Origin: Herminiimonas fonticola
GTDB lineage: Bacteria; Pseudomonadota; Gammaproteobacteria; Burkholderiales; Burkholderiaceae_D
Length of the DNA: 64,000 nt
Reading direction: 5' to 3'
NCBI RefSeq assembly: GCF_003293745.1
Contig: NZ_PTLZ01000001.1
Span: 496,001-560,000, forward strand
This document shows, one piece after another, positions 18,325-28,949 of this stretch (its first letter is position 1; each line of letters opens with the position of its first letter). A program made the position numbers and the translations under genes. Below the pieces are notes generated by a model that saw nothing but the letters and a program-made list of their open reading frames with translations, was not told the origin of the DNA and ran no database searches.

Positions 18325-21300
18325 ATGCATGCGCAAGGTTTGTACGATCCGGCTAATGAACATGATGCTTGTGGCGTAGGTTTTGTCGCCCACATCAAAG
18401 GCAAAAAAAGTCATTCTATTGTTGAGCAAGGTTTGCTCATCCTCAAAAATATCGACCATCGCGGCGCTGTAGGTGCTGACAAGCTGATGGGCGATGGTGC
18501 CGGTATCTTGATTCAGATCCCGGACCAGTATTACCGCGAAGAGATGGCTAAGCAGGGTGTAACCTTGCCGCCAGCCGGTGAATACGGCGTTGGTATGGTT
18601 TTCCTGCCTAAGGAAAACGCTTCCCGTATCGCTTGCGAACAAGAACTCGAGCGCTCGGTATTGGCCGAAGGCCAGGTCGTTCTGGGCTGGCGCGATGTGT
18701 TGGTCGACAAAGAAATGCCTATGTCGCCGACCGTGCGTGAAAAAGAACCTGTCATTCGCCAGATCTTTATCGGTCGTGGCCAGGACATCATGGTTACCGA
18801 CGCGCTGGAACGCAAACTGTACGTCATCCGCAAGTCATCCGGTCACGCGATTCAAGCCCTGCATTTGTTGCACGGTCAGGAATTCTTCGTGCCATCGATG
18901 TCGGCACGCACCGTTGTATACAAAGGCTTGCTGCTGGCTGATCAAGTAGGCGAATACTACAAAGATCTGCAAGATCCGCGTTGCGTTTCCGCGCTGGCGC
19001 TGGTGCATCAACGCTTCTCGACCAACACCTTCCCTGAATGGCCGCTGGCTCACCCATATCGCTTGCTTGCGCATAACGGCGAGATCAATACAGTTAAAGG
19101 TAACTTCAACTGGATGCGCGCGCGCGAAGGCGTGATGAAGTCGGCAGTGCTGGGCGACGATTTGAAAAAATTGTTCCCGCTGATTTATGAGGGCCAATCC
19201 GATACCGCATGTTTCGACAATGCGCTCGAATTGCTGGTGATGGCTGGTTATCCAATTGCACAAGCAATGATGATGATGATTCCGGAAGCATGGGAAAACC
19301 ATACTTTGATGGATGACAATCGTCGCGCTTTCTATGAATACCATGCTGCGATGATGGAACCATGGGACGGCCCGGCCGCGATGGCCTTCACCGATGGTCG
19401 TCATATCGGCGGTACATTGGATCGCAACGGCTTGCGCCCTGCGCGTTACATCGTGACCGACGACGATCTGGTTGTGATGGCATCGGAATCTGGCGTGTTG
19501 CCAATTCCAGAATCGAAGATCATTCAGAAATGGCGCCTGCAACCAGGAAAAATGTTCCTGATCGATCTGGATGCAGGTCGCATTATCGACGACAAGGAAT
19601 TGAAAGATACCTACGCGAACGCCAAGCCATACAAGCAATGGATTGAGTCGGTACGCATCAAACTCGACGAACTGAATAAAGAAGCGGTCGAAGCCAAGCC
19701 GACTACGCCATTGCTCGATCTGCAGCAGGCATTCGGCTACACGCAGGAAGATTTGAAATTCCTGATGTCGCCTATGGCTACCACTGCTGAAGAAGCAACC
19801 GGTTCTATGGGTAACGATTCACCGCTGGCGGTCATGTCGAATAAAGACAAGACGCTGTATAACTACTTCCGTCAGTTGTTCGCGCAAGTAACCAACCCGC
19901 CTATCGATCCGATTCGTGAAGCGATGGTGATGTCGCTGGTGTCCTTCATCGGACCTAAACCTAACTTGCTCGACACTAACAACATCAATCCACCGATGCG
20001 CTTGGAAGTGTCGCAGCCTGTGCTCGACTACGCGGATATCGCCAAGCTGCGCAACATCGGCGCGCATACCGGCAGCAAGTTCAAATCGCATGAATTGAAT
20101 ATTTGCTACCCAGTCGCTTGGGGCAAAGAAGGCATAGAAGCGCGTCTGGCGTCACTGTGCGCACAAGCGGTCGATGCAGTGCAATCCGGTCACAACATCC
20201 TGATCATTTCCGATCGCAAGATTGATGAAGCTCATGTCGCGATTCCAGCCTTGCTGGCAACGTCGGCAATCCACTTGCACCTGGTCAGCAAAGGTATGCG
20301 TACTTCGACCGGTCTGGTAGTGGAAACCGGTTCGGCGCGTGAAACACATCACTTCGCACTGCTGGCAGGTTACGGTGCAGAAGCGATCCATCCTTACCTC
20401 GCGATGGATACAGTAAGTGCAATGGCAAAAGGTTTGCCGGGTGAGTTGTCGCCTGAAAAAGCCATCGCCAACTTCCAGAAAGCCGTCGGCAAAGGCTTGA
20501 TGAAAGTCATGTCGAAAATGGGTATCTCTACCTATATGTCGTATTGCGGCGCGCAGATTTTTGAAGCCATCGGCCTCAACAAATCGCTGATCCAGAAATA
20601 CTTCAAAGGCACCTCATCGAACGTCGAAGGCATAGGCGTATTTGAAGTAGCAGAAGAAGCATTGCGCTTGCACAAATCGGCATTCAGTGCGGATCCAGTA
20701 CTCGCACACTCGCTCGACGCAGGTGGCGAATACGCATATCGCGTACGTGGTGAAGAACATATGTGGACGCCGGATGCGATTGCAAAATTGCAGCATTCGA
20801 CACGAGCCAACAACTTCAGCACATATAAAGAGTACGCGCAGATCATCAATGATCAATCGAAGCGTCACATGACTTTGCGCGGCTTGTTCGAATTCAAATT
20901 CGATCCAGCCAGCGCGATTCCTCTGGATGAAGTCGAGTCGGCAAAAGAAATCGTCAAGCGTTTCGCTACCGGCGCGATGTCGCTGGGTTCGATCTCGACC
21001 GAAGCGCATGCAACGCTCGCGATTGCGATGAACCGCATAGGCGGCAAATCGAACACAGGCGAAGGCGGCGAAGATACCAAACGTTATCGTTCGGAGTTGC
21101 GCAACATTCCTATCAAGGATGGTTCGACTCTGGCATCGGTCATTGGTCACGATGTAGTTGAAGTCGACATGCCTTTGATGCCTGGCGATTCGCTGCGTTC
21201 GAAGATCAAGCAAGTTGCATCAGGTCGTTTCGGTGTCACCACCGAATACCTGACTTCGGCTGAACAGATCCAGATCAAGATGGCGCAAGGTGCAAAACCG

Positions 21301-23013
21301 GGTGAAGGTGGTCAGTTGCCAGGTCATAAAGTATCCGAGTACATCGCACGTTTGCGTTTCTCGGTACCTGGCGTTGGTTTGATTTCACCACCACCGCATC
21401 ATGATATTTACTCGATCGAAGATTTGGCACAGCTGATTCACGATTTGAAAAACGTCAATCCGACAGCATCGATTTCGGTCAAGCTGGTCGCTGAAGTCGG
21501 CGTCGGTACAGTCGCAACAGGTGTGGCTAAAGCGAAAGCGGATCACGTTGTGATCGCTGGTCATGACGGCGGCACAGGCGCATCGCCATTGTCGTCGGTT
21601 AAATTTGCTGGTTCGCCATGGGAATTGGGTCTGGCTGAAACACAGCAGACGCTGATCTTGAACGGCTTGCGTACACGTATTCGCGTACAAGCCGATGGTC
21701 AGATGAAAACCGGCCGTGACGTTGTCATCGCTGCTTTGCTGGGCGCGGATGAAATGGGTTTCTCGACTGCACCGCTGGTCGTTGAAGGCTGCATCATGAT
21801 GCGCAAATGCCATCTGAATACTTGCCCGGTCGGTGTGGCGACACAAGATCCAGTCTTGCGTGCCAAGTTCTCCGGCAAACCAGAACACGTGGTGAACTAC
21901 TTCTTCTTCATCGCTGAAGAAGCACGTCAGATCATGGCGCAACTGGGTATCCGTACATTCGATGAACTGATTGGCCGCGCTGATCTGCTCGACAAATCGA
22001 AAGCGATTACACATTGGAAAGCCCAGGGCCTGGATTTCAGCCGCATGTTCTATCAACCTGCTGTTGCTGAAGGCGTTGCACGCTATCACACAGAAGGCCA
22101 GGATCACGCTCTGGAAAAAGCGCTGGATAACAAGCTGATCGCACAAGCGAAAGCGGCAATCGACAATGGCGAAAAAGTCTCGTTCATTTCGACGATCAAA
22201 AACGTCAACCGTACAGTCGGCGCAATGTTGTCCGGTCAAGTCGCGAAGAAATACGGTCACGAAGGTTTGCCTGACGACACTATCCACATCCAGTTGCAAG
22301 GTACCGCAGGCCAATCGGCCGGCGCTTTCCTCGCGCATGGCATTACCTTGGATCTGGTCGGCGAAGGTAACGATTACGTAGGCAAGGGCTTGTCGGGTGG
22401 CCGCATCATCGTGCGTCCTAACACTGAGTTCCGTGGTCGTGCTGTAGAGAACATCATCAGCGGCAACACCTTGTTGTACGGTGCGGTTGCCGGTGAAGCA
22501 TTCTTCAACGGCGTTGCTGGCGAACGTTTCGCGGTGCGTAACTCCGGTGCGATTGCGGTTGTCGAAGGCACTGGCGATCACGGTTGCGAATACATGACAG
22601 GCGGCACCGTCGTCGTGCTGGGCGAAACCGGTCGTAACTTTGCTGCAGGTATGTCGGGCGGGATCGCATACGTCTACGATCCGAAAGGCGACTTCGCCGG
22701 CAAGTGCAATATGTCCATGGTTTCCCTGCATGCGGTGCAATCGGCAGCCGAGCAGGAAGACAAGGCAGAGCACAATTCCTGGCATAGCCATGTACGCGGC
22801 GCCGATGCGCAAACCGATGAAGCAATTCTCAAAGGTTTGATTGAGCGTCACTTCAAGTACACCGGCAGTACGCGCGCACGCGCCTTGCTGGATGAGTGGA
22901 ACAGTGCACGCAGCAAGTTCGTCAAGGTATTCCCATCGGAATACAAACGCGCGTTGGCTGAAATGCACGCTAACAAGGCTGAGCAGGCAGTGTCCACCAA
23001 GGTCGCAGTGTAA
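18325..23013 (+). CDS. gltB: glutamate synthase (NADPH) large subunit
   Basis: A 1562-aa alpha subunit of GOGAT, making two glutamates from glutamine and 2-oxoglutarate. The ATG at 18325 is preferred over GTG 18313 because GGAG lies 6 bases before it and it gives a 15-residue propeptide ending just before the catalytic Cys16 (CGVGFVAH). Class II amidotransferase is residues 16-~430. The FMN-binding synthase domain is at ~840-1210, with 3Fe-4S cysteines in [15 protein letters not shown]. The GXGXG beta-helix domain lies at the C-terminus. The length is normal. gltD follows 77 bp later as the small subunit. Confidence 0.98.
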   Translation: MHAQGLYDPANEHDACGVGFVAHIKGKKSHSIVEQGLLILKNIDHRGAVGADKLMGDGAGILIQIPDQYYREEMAKQGVTLPPAGEYGVGMVFLPKENASRIACEQELERSVLAEGQVVLGWRDVLVDKEMPMSPTVREKEPVIRQIFIGRGQDIMVTDALERKLYVIRKSSGHAIQALHLLHGQEFFVPSMSARTVVYKGLLLADQVGEYYKDLQDPRCVSALALVHQRFSTNTFPEWPLAHPYRLLAHNGEINTVKGNFNWMRAREGVMKSAVLGDDLKKLFPLIYEGQSDTACFDNALELLVMAGYPIAQAMMMMIPEAWENHTLMDDNRRAFYEYHAAMMEPWDGPAAMAFTDGRHIGGTLDRNGLRPARYIVTDDDLVVMASESGVLPIPESKIIQKWRLQPGKMFLIDLDAGRIIDDKELKDTYANAKPYKQWIESVRIKLDELNKEAVEAKPTTPLLDLQQAFGYTQEDLKFLMSPMATTAEEATGSMGNDSPLAVMSNKDKTLYNYFRQLFAQVTNPPIDPIREAMVMSLVSFIGPKPNLLDTNNINPPMRLEVSQPVLDYADIAKLRNIGAHTGSKFKSHELNICYPVAWGKEGIEARLASLCAQAVDAVQSGHNILIISDRKIDEAHVAIPALLATSAIHLHLVSKGMRTSTGLVVETGSARETHHFALLAGYGAEAIHPYLAMDTVSAMAKGLPGELSPEKAIANFQKAVGKGLMKVMSKMGISTYMSYCGAQIFEAIGLNKSLIQKYFKGTSSNVEGIGVFEVAEEALRLHKSAFSADPVLAHSLDAGGEYAYRVRGEEHMWTPDAIAKLQHSTRANNFSTYKEYAQIINDQSKRHMTLRGLFEFKFDPASAIPLDEVESAKEIVKRFATGAMSLGSISTEAHATLAIAMNRIGGKSNTGEGGEDTKRYRSELRNIPIKDGSTLASVIGHDVVEVDMPLMPGDSLRSKIKQVASGRFGVTTEYLTSAEQIQIKMAQGAKPGEGGQLPGHKVSEYIARLRFSVPGVGLISPPPHHDIYSIEDLAQLIHDLKNVNPTASISVKLVAEVGVGTVATGVAKAKADHVVIAGHDGGTGASPLSSVKFAGSPWELGLAETQQTLILNGLRTRIRVQADGQMKTGRDVVIAALLGADEMGFSTAPLVVEGCIMMRKCHLNTCPVGVATQDPVLRAKFSGKPEHVVNYFFFIAEEARQIMAQLGIRTFDELIGRADLLDKSKAITHWKAQGLDFSRMFYQPAVAEGVARYHTEGQDHALEKALDNKLIAQAKAAIDNGEKVSFISTIKNVNRTVGAMLSGQVAKKYGHEGLPDDTIHIQLQGTAGQSAGAFLAHGITLDLVGEGNDYVGKGLSGGRIIVRPNTEFRGRAVENIISGNTLLYGAVAGEAFFNGVAGERFAVRNSGAIAVVEGTGDHGCEYMTGGTVVVLGETGRNFAAGMSGGIAYVYDPKGDFAGKCNMSMVSLHAVQSAAEQEDKAEHNSWHSHVRGADAQTDEAILKGLIERHFKYTGSTRARALLDEWNSARSKFVKVFPSEYKRALAEMHANKAEQAVSTKVAV

Positions 23014-23090
23014 GACTGCGTCTACAAGCGATGTCATGGCCAGCTCGAACAGAGCTGACCGCAACGAATGGTTTAGAAGGCGAGAGAAAC

Positions 23091-24554
23091 ATGGGAAAGA
23101 TTACCGGCTTTATGGAATTTCAGCGCTTGCGTGAAGCAAGCGAAGAACCGGAAAAACGCACTGCGCACTACAAGGAATTCACGCTGCATTTGAGCGATTC
23201 TGAAGCAAAAATTCAAGCGACACGTTGTATGGATTGCGGCATTCCGTTTTGTAATAACGGTTGCCCTGTCAATAACATCATTCCTGACTGGAATGATCTG
23301 GTGTACAGCGGTGCTTACAAGCAAGCGCTGGATACACTGCACTCGACGAATAACTTCCCGGAATTTACCGGTCGTATTTGCCCTGCACCTTGCGAATCCG
23401 CCTGCACACTCGGCATCAACGACGATCCAGTTGGCATCAAATCGATCGAGCATTTCATCATCGACAAAGGTTGGGAAAGCGGCTGGGTTGTACCGCAACC
23501 TGCAACTGTCAAAACTGGCAAGAAGGTCGCTGTTGTCGGCGCCGGTCCTGCCGGTATGGCAGCTGCACAGCAATTGGCGCGCGTCGGCCATGACGTCACC
23601 GTGTTTGAAAAGAACGATAGAGTCGGCGGCTTGCTGCGTTACGGCATCCCTGACTTCAAGATGGAAAAATCGCACATCGACTTGCGCGTCAAGCAGATGG
23701 AAGCCGAAGGCGTGAAGTTTCGCACCAGTGTCTTGGTTGGCAAGGATTTCCCATCGAATATCATCAACTGGGCAAAAGAAACGATTTCGCCTGAACAGTT
23801 GAACAAGGATTTTGATGCGGTGATCATTTCCGGCGGCGCAGAACAACCACGCGATCTGCCGGTTCCTGGCCGCGAGTTGAAAGGCGTGCATTTCGCGATG
23901 GACTTTCTGCCTTTGCAAAACAAGGTCAACGCAGGCGACAAGGTCAAGGACCAGTTGCTGGCAACCGGCAAGCACGTGGTCGTGATTGGCGGCGGCGATA
24001 CAGGTTCCGATTGCGTTGGTACCTCGAATCGTCATGGCGCTGCATCCATTGCGCAATTCGAATTGTTGCCGCAACCACCGGAAGAAGAGAACAAGCCTCT
24101 GGTCTGGCCTTACTGGCCAACCAAGCTGCGCACCTCGTCTTCGCATGAGGAAGGTTGCGAGCGTGATTGGGCTGTTGCGACCAAACGTCTCGAAGGTAAA
24201 AACGGCAAGGTTGAAAAACTGATTGCCGCACGCGTTGAATGGAAAGACGGCCGCATGCAGGAAGTGCCGAACTCGGAATTTGAAATGAAGGCCGACTTGG
24301 TCTTGCTGGCGATGGGCTTCGTCTCACCAGTCGCACAAGTGTTGGACGCATTCGGCGTCGAGAAAGATGCACGCGGCAATGCCAAGGCGACCACGGATGG
24401 CGAAGGTTGCTACCGTACTTCAGTCGATAAAGTATTTGCTTCTGGCGATATGCGTCGCGGCCAGTCTCTGGTTGTTTGGGCAATTCGCGAAGGTCGTCAA
24501 TGCGCACGTGAAGTCGATATTTTCCTGATGGGTGAATCGGTTCTGCCGCGTTAA
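23091..24554 (+). CDS. gltD: glutamate synthase small subunit
   Basis: A 487-aa beta subunit that passes electrons from NADPH through FAD and Fe-S clusters to GltB. The N-terminal cysteine cluster is visible ([30 protein letters not shown]). The FAD-binding [10 protein letters not shown] lies near residue 151, a second dinucleotide motif GGGDTGSDC near residue 302, and the closing motif [17 protein letters not shown] is typical. The start is ATG 23091 ([10 protein letters not shown]), the conserved N-terminus, behind AGGCGAGAG; the frame is open 20 codons further upstream. A strong terminator follows. Confidence 0.98.
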   Translation: MGKITGFMEFQRLREASEEPEKRTAHYKEFTLHLSDSEAKIQATRCMDCGIPFCNNGCPVNNIIPDWNDLVYSGAYKQALDTLHSTNNFPEFTGRICPAPCESACTLGINDDPVGIKSIEHFIIDKGWESGWVVPQPATVKTGKKVAVVGAGPAGMAAAQQLARVGHDVTVFEKNDRVGGLLRYGIPDFKMEKSHIDLRVKQMEAEGVKFRTSVLVGKDFPSNIINWAKETISPEQLNKDFDAVIISGGAEQPRDLPVPGRELKGVHFAMDFLPLQNKVNAGDKVKDQLLATGKHVVVIGGGDTGSDCVGTSNRHGAASIAQFELLPQPPEEENKPLVWPYWPTKLRTSSSHEEGCERDWAVATKRLEGKNGKVEKLIAARVEWKDGRMQEVPNSEFEMKADLVLLAMGFVSPVAQVLDAFGVEKDARGNAKATTDGEGCYRTSVDKVFASGDMRRGQSLVVWAIREGRQCAREVDIFLMGESVLPR

Positions 24555-24570
24555 TCGGTGTCGCTTTAAT

Positions 24571-24609
24571 AAAAAGCCCGCTACTTTTCATGAAGTAGCG
24601 GGCTTTTTT
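24571..24609 (+). terminator. rho-independent terminator of gltBD
   Basis: Stem AAAAAGCCCGCTACTT/AAGTAGCGGGCTTTTT with a six-base loop, 17 bp after the gltD stop. It is long and perfect and can work on both strands. Confidence 0.93.
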
Positions 24610-24709
24610 ACAACGCTTTGCAAAAATGCAGTTATTCAAAAACTGCATGAGCAAGAGCGATTTCTCGTTCTGAACTACAATTACGGTATTGCAATAGAAA
24701 TATCTCGCT

Positions 24710-25513
24710 GTGCCTAATCTCGTTGAAATCCGTGATCTCCATTTTAGCTATGATGAACGTTCGATTCTGTCGACGCTCAACATGGATTTCCCGCGTGGAA
24801 AAGTTATTGCCGTCATGGGTGGTTCCGGATCCGGAAAAACCACCGTTCTGCGCCTGATAGGCGGACAGTTGCAGCCGCAGTCCGGCGAAGTGACGGTCGA
24901 TGGCCAAATCGTGAACGCGATGGACACCAAGGCGCTGTATCAGATGCGGCGCAAAATGGGCATGCTGTTCCAGCACGGCGCATTGTTCACCGATATGTCG
25001 GTATTCGACAATGTCGCTTTCCCTTTGCGCGAACACACTAATCTGTCGGAAGAGTTGATTCGCGATCTGGTCTTGATGAAATTGCACACAGTCGGTTTGC
25101 GCAACGCTGCGCAATTGAAGCCGGCTGAAATTTCTGGCGGCATGGCGCGACGCGTCGCGCTGGCGCGTACGATCGCTCTCGATCCGCAACTGATCATGTA
25201 TGACGAGCCGTTTGCCGGCCTCGATCCGATCTCCATGGGCATGACTGCCAATTTGATCCGCAAGTTAAATGATGCGCTGGGTTCCACCACGATCCTGGTA
25301 TCGCACGATGTGCATGAATCCTTTTTGATCGCCGATTACGTGTACTTCCTGTCCGGCGGCAAAGTCGTCGCACAGGGAAGGCCGGCAGAAATGATGGTGT
25401 CGACGGATCCATACGTGAAGCAGTTCGTGAATGCTGAACCTGATGGCCCGGTGCCATTTCACTATCCCGGCACTACACTCGCGGATGATCTCGGTTTGGG
25501 AGCGCGCGCATGA
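24710..25513 (+). CDS. mlaF: MlaF, ATPase of the phospholipid transport system
   Basis: A 267-aa ABC ATPase that powers phospholipid traffic between the inner and outer membranes. Walker A is GGSGSGKTT near residue 42, the signature is ISGGMARRVALAR, Walker B is LIMYDEPFAGLDP, and the switch histidine is in VSHDVHE. The GTG at 24710 is the only start compatible with the in-frame stop upstream. It begins the operon mlaF-E-D-A-C-B and overlaps mlaE by 4 bp. The 100 bp between the gltD terminator and this start must hold the promoter. Confidence 0.95.
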   Translation: MPNLVEIRDLHFSYDERSILSTLNMDFPRGKVIAVMGGSGSGKTTVLRLIGGQLQPQSGEVTVDGQIVNAMDTKALYQMRRKMGMLFQHGALFTDMSVFDNVAFPLREHTNLSEELIRDLVLMKLHTVGLRNAAQLKPAEISGGMARRVALARTIALDPQLIMYDEPFAGLDPISMGMTANLIRKLNDALGSTTILVSHDVHESFLIADYVYFLSGGKVVAQGRPAEMMVSTDPYVKQFVNAEPDGPVPFHYPGTTLADDLGLGARA

Positions 25514-26289
25514 TGGTTGCGTTTTTGACGATGATAGGGCGCGGTGTACGTGAATTCGTTACCAATCTCGGTTTTGGTACGCGTATTTTTTTCGCTGTCA
25601 TCCGTGCGTCTGGCAGTTTGCTGCGCCGGCCACGTTTGGTTGTCAGTCAGATTCATTTCATCGGTAATTATTCGCTGGTGTTAATTGCAGTTGCGGGCTT
25701 GTTTGTCGGTTTCGTGCTCGGTTTGCAGGGTTATTACACGCTGAACAAATACGGCTCCGAGCAGGCATTGGGTTTGCTGGTTGCACTGTCGCTGACGCGC
25801 GAACTTGGGCCGGTGGTGACGGCACTCTTGTTTGCGGGACGCGCCGGTACATCGCTGACAGCAGAAATCGGTTTGATGAAAGCCGGTGAGCAATTATCCG
25901 CAATGGAAATGATGGCCGTGAATCCGTTACAGCGCGTGTTGGCACCGCGCTTCTGGGCAGGTGTTATTGCAATGCCGGTATTGGCCGCAATTTTCAGTGC
26001 AGTCGGCATCATAGGTGGCTACATCGTCGGTGTGAAAATGATCGGTGTTGATGAGGGAGCATTCTGGTCACAGATGCAAGGTGGTGTCGACGTCTGGAAT
26101 GATGTGGTGAACGGTGTGATTAAAAGCATAGTGTTCGGTTTTGCCGTCACCTTTGTCGCCTTGTATCAGGGATATCAGGCACAACCGACCCCGGAGGGTG
26201 TTGCAAGGGCAACAACGCGCACGGTCGTGATCTCATCTTTATCGGTGTTGTGGCTGGATTTTTTGTTAACGGCGTTGATGTTCAGCTAA
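25510..26289 (+). CDS. mlaE: MlaE, permease of the phospholipid transport system
   Basis: A 259-aa inner-membrane permease with five to six helices. The central signature is complete: LTRELGPVVTALLFAGRAGTS, then AEIGLMKAGEQLSAMEMM, which contacts MlaF. The end GVARATTRTVVISSLSVLWLDFLLT is typical. The ATGA overlap with mlaF shows translational coupling. A 141-bp spacer separates it from mlaD, longer than the other gaps in this operon, and contains a small inverted repeat (TTTGTAT/ATACAAA at 26372-26400). Confidence 0.96.
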   Translation: MMVAFLTMIGRGVREFVTNLGFGTRIFFAVIRASGSLLRRPRLVVSQIHFIGNYSLVLIAVAGLFVGFVLGLQGYYTLNKYGSEQALGLLVALSLTRELGPVVTALLFAGRAGTSLTAEIGLMKAGEQLSAMEMMAVNPLQRVLAPRFWAGVIAMPVLAAIFSAVGIIGGYIVGVKMIGVDEGAFWSQMQGGVDVWNDVVNGVIKSIVFGFAVTFVALYQGYQAQPTPEGVARATTRTVVISSLSVLWLDFLLTALMFS

Positions 26290-26430
26290 GAGTTGTGCGG
26301 AGCGGCCATTGTGCTTTTCGATTAAAATGTGCGCCCCTCTTGCGCTTTGAGCGTGGTGCATGGCGAGGTGATTTGTATTGGTGATTTATATCGATACAAA
26401 CGTTTTCTCCCATATTTGAGGTATCTGTTT

Positions 26431-26907
26431 ATGCAACGAAAATCATTAGACTTATGGGTTGGCCTGTTTGTGCTGCTGGGTGCAGCCGCCCTGCTGTTTC
26501 TGGCGCTGAAGGCTGGCAACATGAGTTCGCTGTTGTCGTTCGAAAAAAATTACACGGTGATCAGCCGTTTCGATAATGTTGGTGGTTTGAAGCCACGCGC
26601 GCCGGTTAAAAGTGCCGGTGTCGTCGTCGGACGGGTTGCGGAGATCAGATTCGATGACAAGAGCTATCAGGCAACGGTGACGCTGGATATTGAAAGCCGT
26701 TATCAATTTCCAAAAGATACGTCAGCCAAGATTTTGACTTCAGGTTTGCTGGGCGAACAATACATAGGGCTTGAGGCCGGTGGCGATAGTGCCAATCTGG
26801 CAGCAGGTGACAGAATTACAATGACACAATCGGCGATGGTGCTGGAGAACTTGATCAGTCAATTCCTCTTTAGCAAGGCAACCGAAGGGAAAGAAGAGCC
26901 AAAATGA
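26431..26907 (+). CDS. mlaD: MlaD, MCE-domain component of the phospholipid transport system
   Basis: A 158-aa protein with one N-terminal membrane anchor (residues ~8-28, LWVGLFVLLGAAALLFLALKA) and one MCE domain (residues ~40-118, with RFDNVGGLKPRAPVKSAGV and TSGLLGEQYIGLEAGG). Six copies form the ring that contacts MlaFE and receives lipid from MlaC. The start ATG 26431 matches the family; the open frame upstream to 26329 is not used. The stop overlaps the mlaA start by 4 bp. Confidence 0.95.
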   Translation: MQRKSLDLWVGLFVLLGAAALLFLALKAGNMSSLLSFEKNYTVISRFDNVGGLKPRAPVKSAGVVVGRVAEIRFDDKSYQATVTLDIESRYQFPKDTSAKILTSGLLGEQYIGLEAGGDSANLAAGDRITMTQSAMVLENLISQFLFSKATEGKEEPK

Positions 26908-27743
26908 AAAACATGAACAAAGCCATTCTATTTGCCTCAGCTGTATTTCTCAGCGGATGTGCAACCACTAACGGCAGCAATGCGGATGATCCTCTGGAAG
27001 GTTTTAATCGCGCAATGTTTGAGTTTAACGACGGACTTGATCGCGTCGCGTTGAAACCTGCAGCGACTGCATACCAGGAAGTTTTGCCTTCGTTTGTACA
27101 AACTGGCGTCAACAACTTCTTCGGCAACATCGGCGACGTATGGACCATGGTCAATAATTTCCTGCAAGGGAAAGTGGAGCACGGTCTGTCTGATGTTATG
27201 CGCGTTACGTTCAATAGCACGATTGGACTTGGTGGCTTACTTGATATCGCCTCGGAAGCAGGCATTCCAAAACACAAGGAAGATTTCGGCCAGACTTTAG
27301 GCAAGTGGGGCGTCGGCTCCGGCCCTTACGTCGTCTTGCCTTTGTTTGGTCCATCGACAGTGCGCGATACCGCTGCATTGCCGGTCGATATTTACGGCGA
27401 TTTGTGGACTTACACAACGCCGGTTGATGTGCGTAACGTGGGTGCGGTGGTTCGCGTGATCGATCAGCGCGCGACAGCATTGAATGCGACCAACTTGCTG
27501 GAAGATATTGCTCTGGATCGTTACACTTTTATCCGCGGCGCTTATTTGCAGCGTCGTCAAAACCAGGTAAATGATGGCGCAGAGTCGACCAAGCCAGAAG
27601 CTGATAAGGTTGTTGGTCCGCAAAGTGATGCGGCGCCATTGCTGCCAGCATCCGATACCGTCGTTGCTGTTGATGCGGCAGTTGAACCACAAGCATTGGA
27701 AACTGTCGAAAACCTTGCAAACGAGCCAGTTGCACTCATGTAG
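26904..27743 (+). CDS. mlaA: MlaA (VacJ) outer-membrane lipoprotein
   Basis: A 279-aa lipoprotein: the signal peptide ends in the lipobox LSGC (Cys20). The MlaA domain fills residues ~30-230, with DPLEGFNRAMFEFNDGLD, DFGQTLGKWGVGSGPYVVLPLFGPS and a final RYTFIRGAYLQRR. It pulls misplaced phospholipid from the outer leaflet and passes it to MlaC. In E. coli it is unlinked from mlaFEDCB, while here it sits between mlaD and mlaC, overlapping mlaD by ATGA. The last ~50 residues are a low-complexity acidic/Ala/Val tail that is probably disordered. Confidence 0.95.
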   Translation: MKNMNKAILFASAVFLSGCATTNGSNADDPLEGFNRAMFEFNDGLDRVALKPAATAYQEVLPSFVQTGVNNFFGNIGDVWTMVNNFLQGKVEHGLSDVMRVTFNSTIGLGGLLDIASEAGIPKHKEDFGQTLGKWGVGSGPYVVLPLFGPSTVRDTAALPVDIYGDLWTYTTPVDVRNVGAVVRVIDQRATALNATNLLEDIALDRYTFIRGAYLQRRQNQVNDGAESTKPEADKVVGPQSDAAPLLPASDTVVAVDAAVEPQALETVENLANEPVALM

Positions 27744-27749
27744 TGTAAA

Positions 27750-27783
27750 ACGCGCTGGATGTGATGGTTTTAATCCGGCGCGT
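27750..27783 (+). other. intercistronic mRNA hairpin between mlaA and mlaC
   Basis: ACGCGCTGGAT (27750-27760) pairs with ATCCGGCGCGT (27773-27783): 11 pairs with one T-G wobble and a 12-base loop, 7 bases after the mlaA stop. There is no T run, so it is probably a stability or processing element and not a terminator. Confidence 0.5.
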
Positions 27784-27830
27784 GTGTCATCCGCAAGTGT
27801 TGAATTAGTTATAAACAGAATTGGGAAAAG

Positions 27831-28478
27831 ATGAAACTATTGAAAAAACTCATGTTCGCCGCTGCAGCGATGACCTTTGCCGCATACGCAGCAGCGCAAG
27901 AGGCGCCTGATGTTTTGGTTAAGCGCATCAGTGAAGAAGTCATGGCAATTGCCAAGTCCGACAAAGAGATCCAGAACGGAAACTCTCGTCGCGTGCAACA
28001 AGTCGTTGAAGAAAAAATCCTGCCGCATGTCGATTTTCAGCGCATGACATCACTTGCAGCAGGCCGTCACTGGCGTGAGGCGACACCTGATCAACAAAAG
28101 CAATTGACGACAGAGTTCCGCAGTTTGCTGGTGTACACATATTCCGGCGCGATTTCGCAAATCCGCGATCAAAAACTGGAATATCGCCCTTTGCGCGCCG
28201 ATCCTGCCGATACAGAAGTGATCGTGAATACGCAAGTGCTGCAAGCGCGCAACGAGCCGATACAACTCAGCTATCGTCTGGCAAAATCGTCTAACAGCTG
28301 GAAAATTTACGATATCAATGTACTCGGCGCATGGCTGGTTGAGACATATAAAGGTAGTTTCGCTACGGAAATCAGCAAGGGCGGCGTCGATGGTTTGATC
28401 AAGACTCTGTCGGATAAAAACAAGAAACTTGCCGGCAGCATCGCCAAAACTGGCAAAACCACTGTTTCTGCGCAATAA
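27831..28478 (+). CDS. mlaC: MlaC, periplasmic phospholipid carrier
   Basis: A 215-aa protein with a Sec signal peptide (KLLKKLMFAAAAMTFAAYAAAQ, cleavage near residue 22). The Ttg2D/MlaC fold follows, with VEEKILPHVDFQRMTSLAAGRHWREAT, FRSLLVYTYSGAI and WKIYDINVLGAWLVETYKG. It ferries phospholipid across the periplasm between MlaA and MlaFEDB. The stop TAA abuts the mlaB ATG directly, so the two are translationally coupled. Confidence 0.95.
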   Translation: MKLLKKLMFAAAAMTFAAYAAAQEAPDVLVKRISEEVMAIAKSDKEIQNGNSRRVQQVVEEKILPHVDFQRMTSLAAGRHWREATPDQQKQLTTEFRSLLVYTYSGAISQIRDQKLEYRPLRADPADTEVIVNTQVLQARNEPIQLSYRLAKSSNSWKIYDINVLGAWLVETYKGSFATEISKGGVDGLIKTLSDKNKKLAGSIAKTGKTTVSAQ

Positions 28479-28772
28479 ATGATCATGTTTCAGCCCGGCG
28501 CATCGCTCACCTTCGACAATGCCAAAACGGCATTGGATGCAGGTTTGCAGGCGATCGCCGGCGGCCAGACCGACATTGATTTTTCCAGTTTGGTCACGGT
28601 TGATTCGGCTGCGGTAGCGACGATGCTGGCTTGGCAACGCATCGCTGTATCCAAAGCCGTGTCTTTGTCTTTTCGGAATATTCCTGCCAACTTGCTCAGC
28701 CTGATTTCGCTGTATGACGTGACTGCGCTGATCGCGCCGAATATTGTTCGCGCCGATCTGCCGCATCATTGA
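28479..28772 (+). CDS. mlaB: MlaB, STAS-domain subunit of the phospholipid transporter
   Basis: A 97-aa cytosolic STAS-domain protein that binds MlaF and is needed for activity of the complex. The conserved strand-turn IDFSSLVTVDSAAVATMLAWQ matches the STAS loop with the serine of the DSAxV motif. The start directly follows the mlaC stop. It is the last gene of the mla operon. The following 177 bp hold a TATAAT at 28860-28865 that may drive the next ABC genes, although no good -35 is visible. Confidence 0.88.
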   Translation: MIMFQPGASLTFDNAKTALDAGLQAIAGGQTDIDFSSLVTVDSAAVATMLAWQRIAVSKAVSLSFRNIPANLLSLISLYDVTALIAPNIVRADLPHH

Positions 28773-28949
28773 CCTTTTTTCAGCGGTCAATTCTCTTAAT
28801 CCTTCTTCGTCACTCGCTGTATAACTGCCCTAAAACGGCGGTGTGTAGCGAAAATCCAATATAATCAAGGGTTTCGCCATTCGGTCAGCGCATCACGCAA
28901 CGAACAGCGATACCAGCGTTTCATTTTCCGTAAAGTGCGATTAGCCACC

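Noticed and set aside
21385-23064. 559-codon minus-strand ORF inside gltB
   Set aside because: It is an antisense shadow of a highly conserved, full-length gltB. The many Arg/His/Cys residues are typical of a complementary frame.
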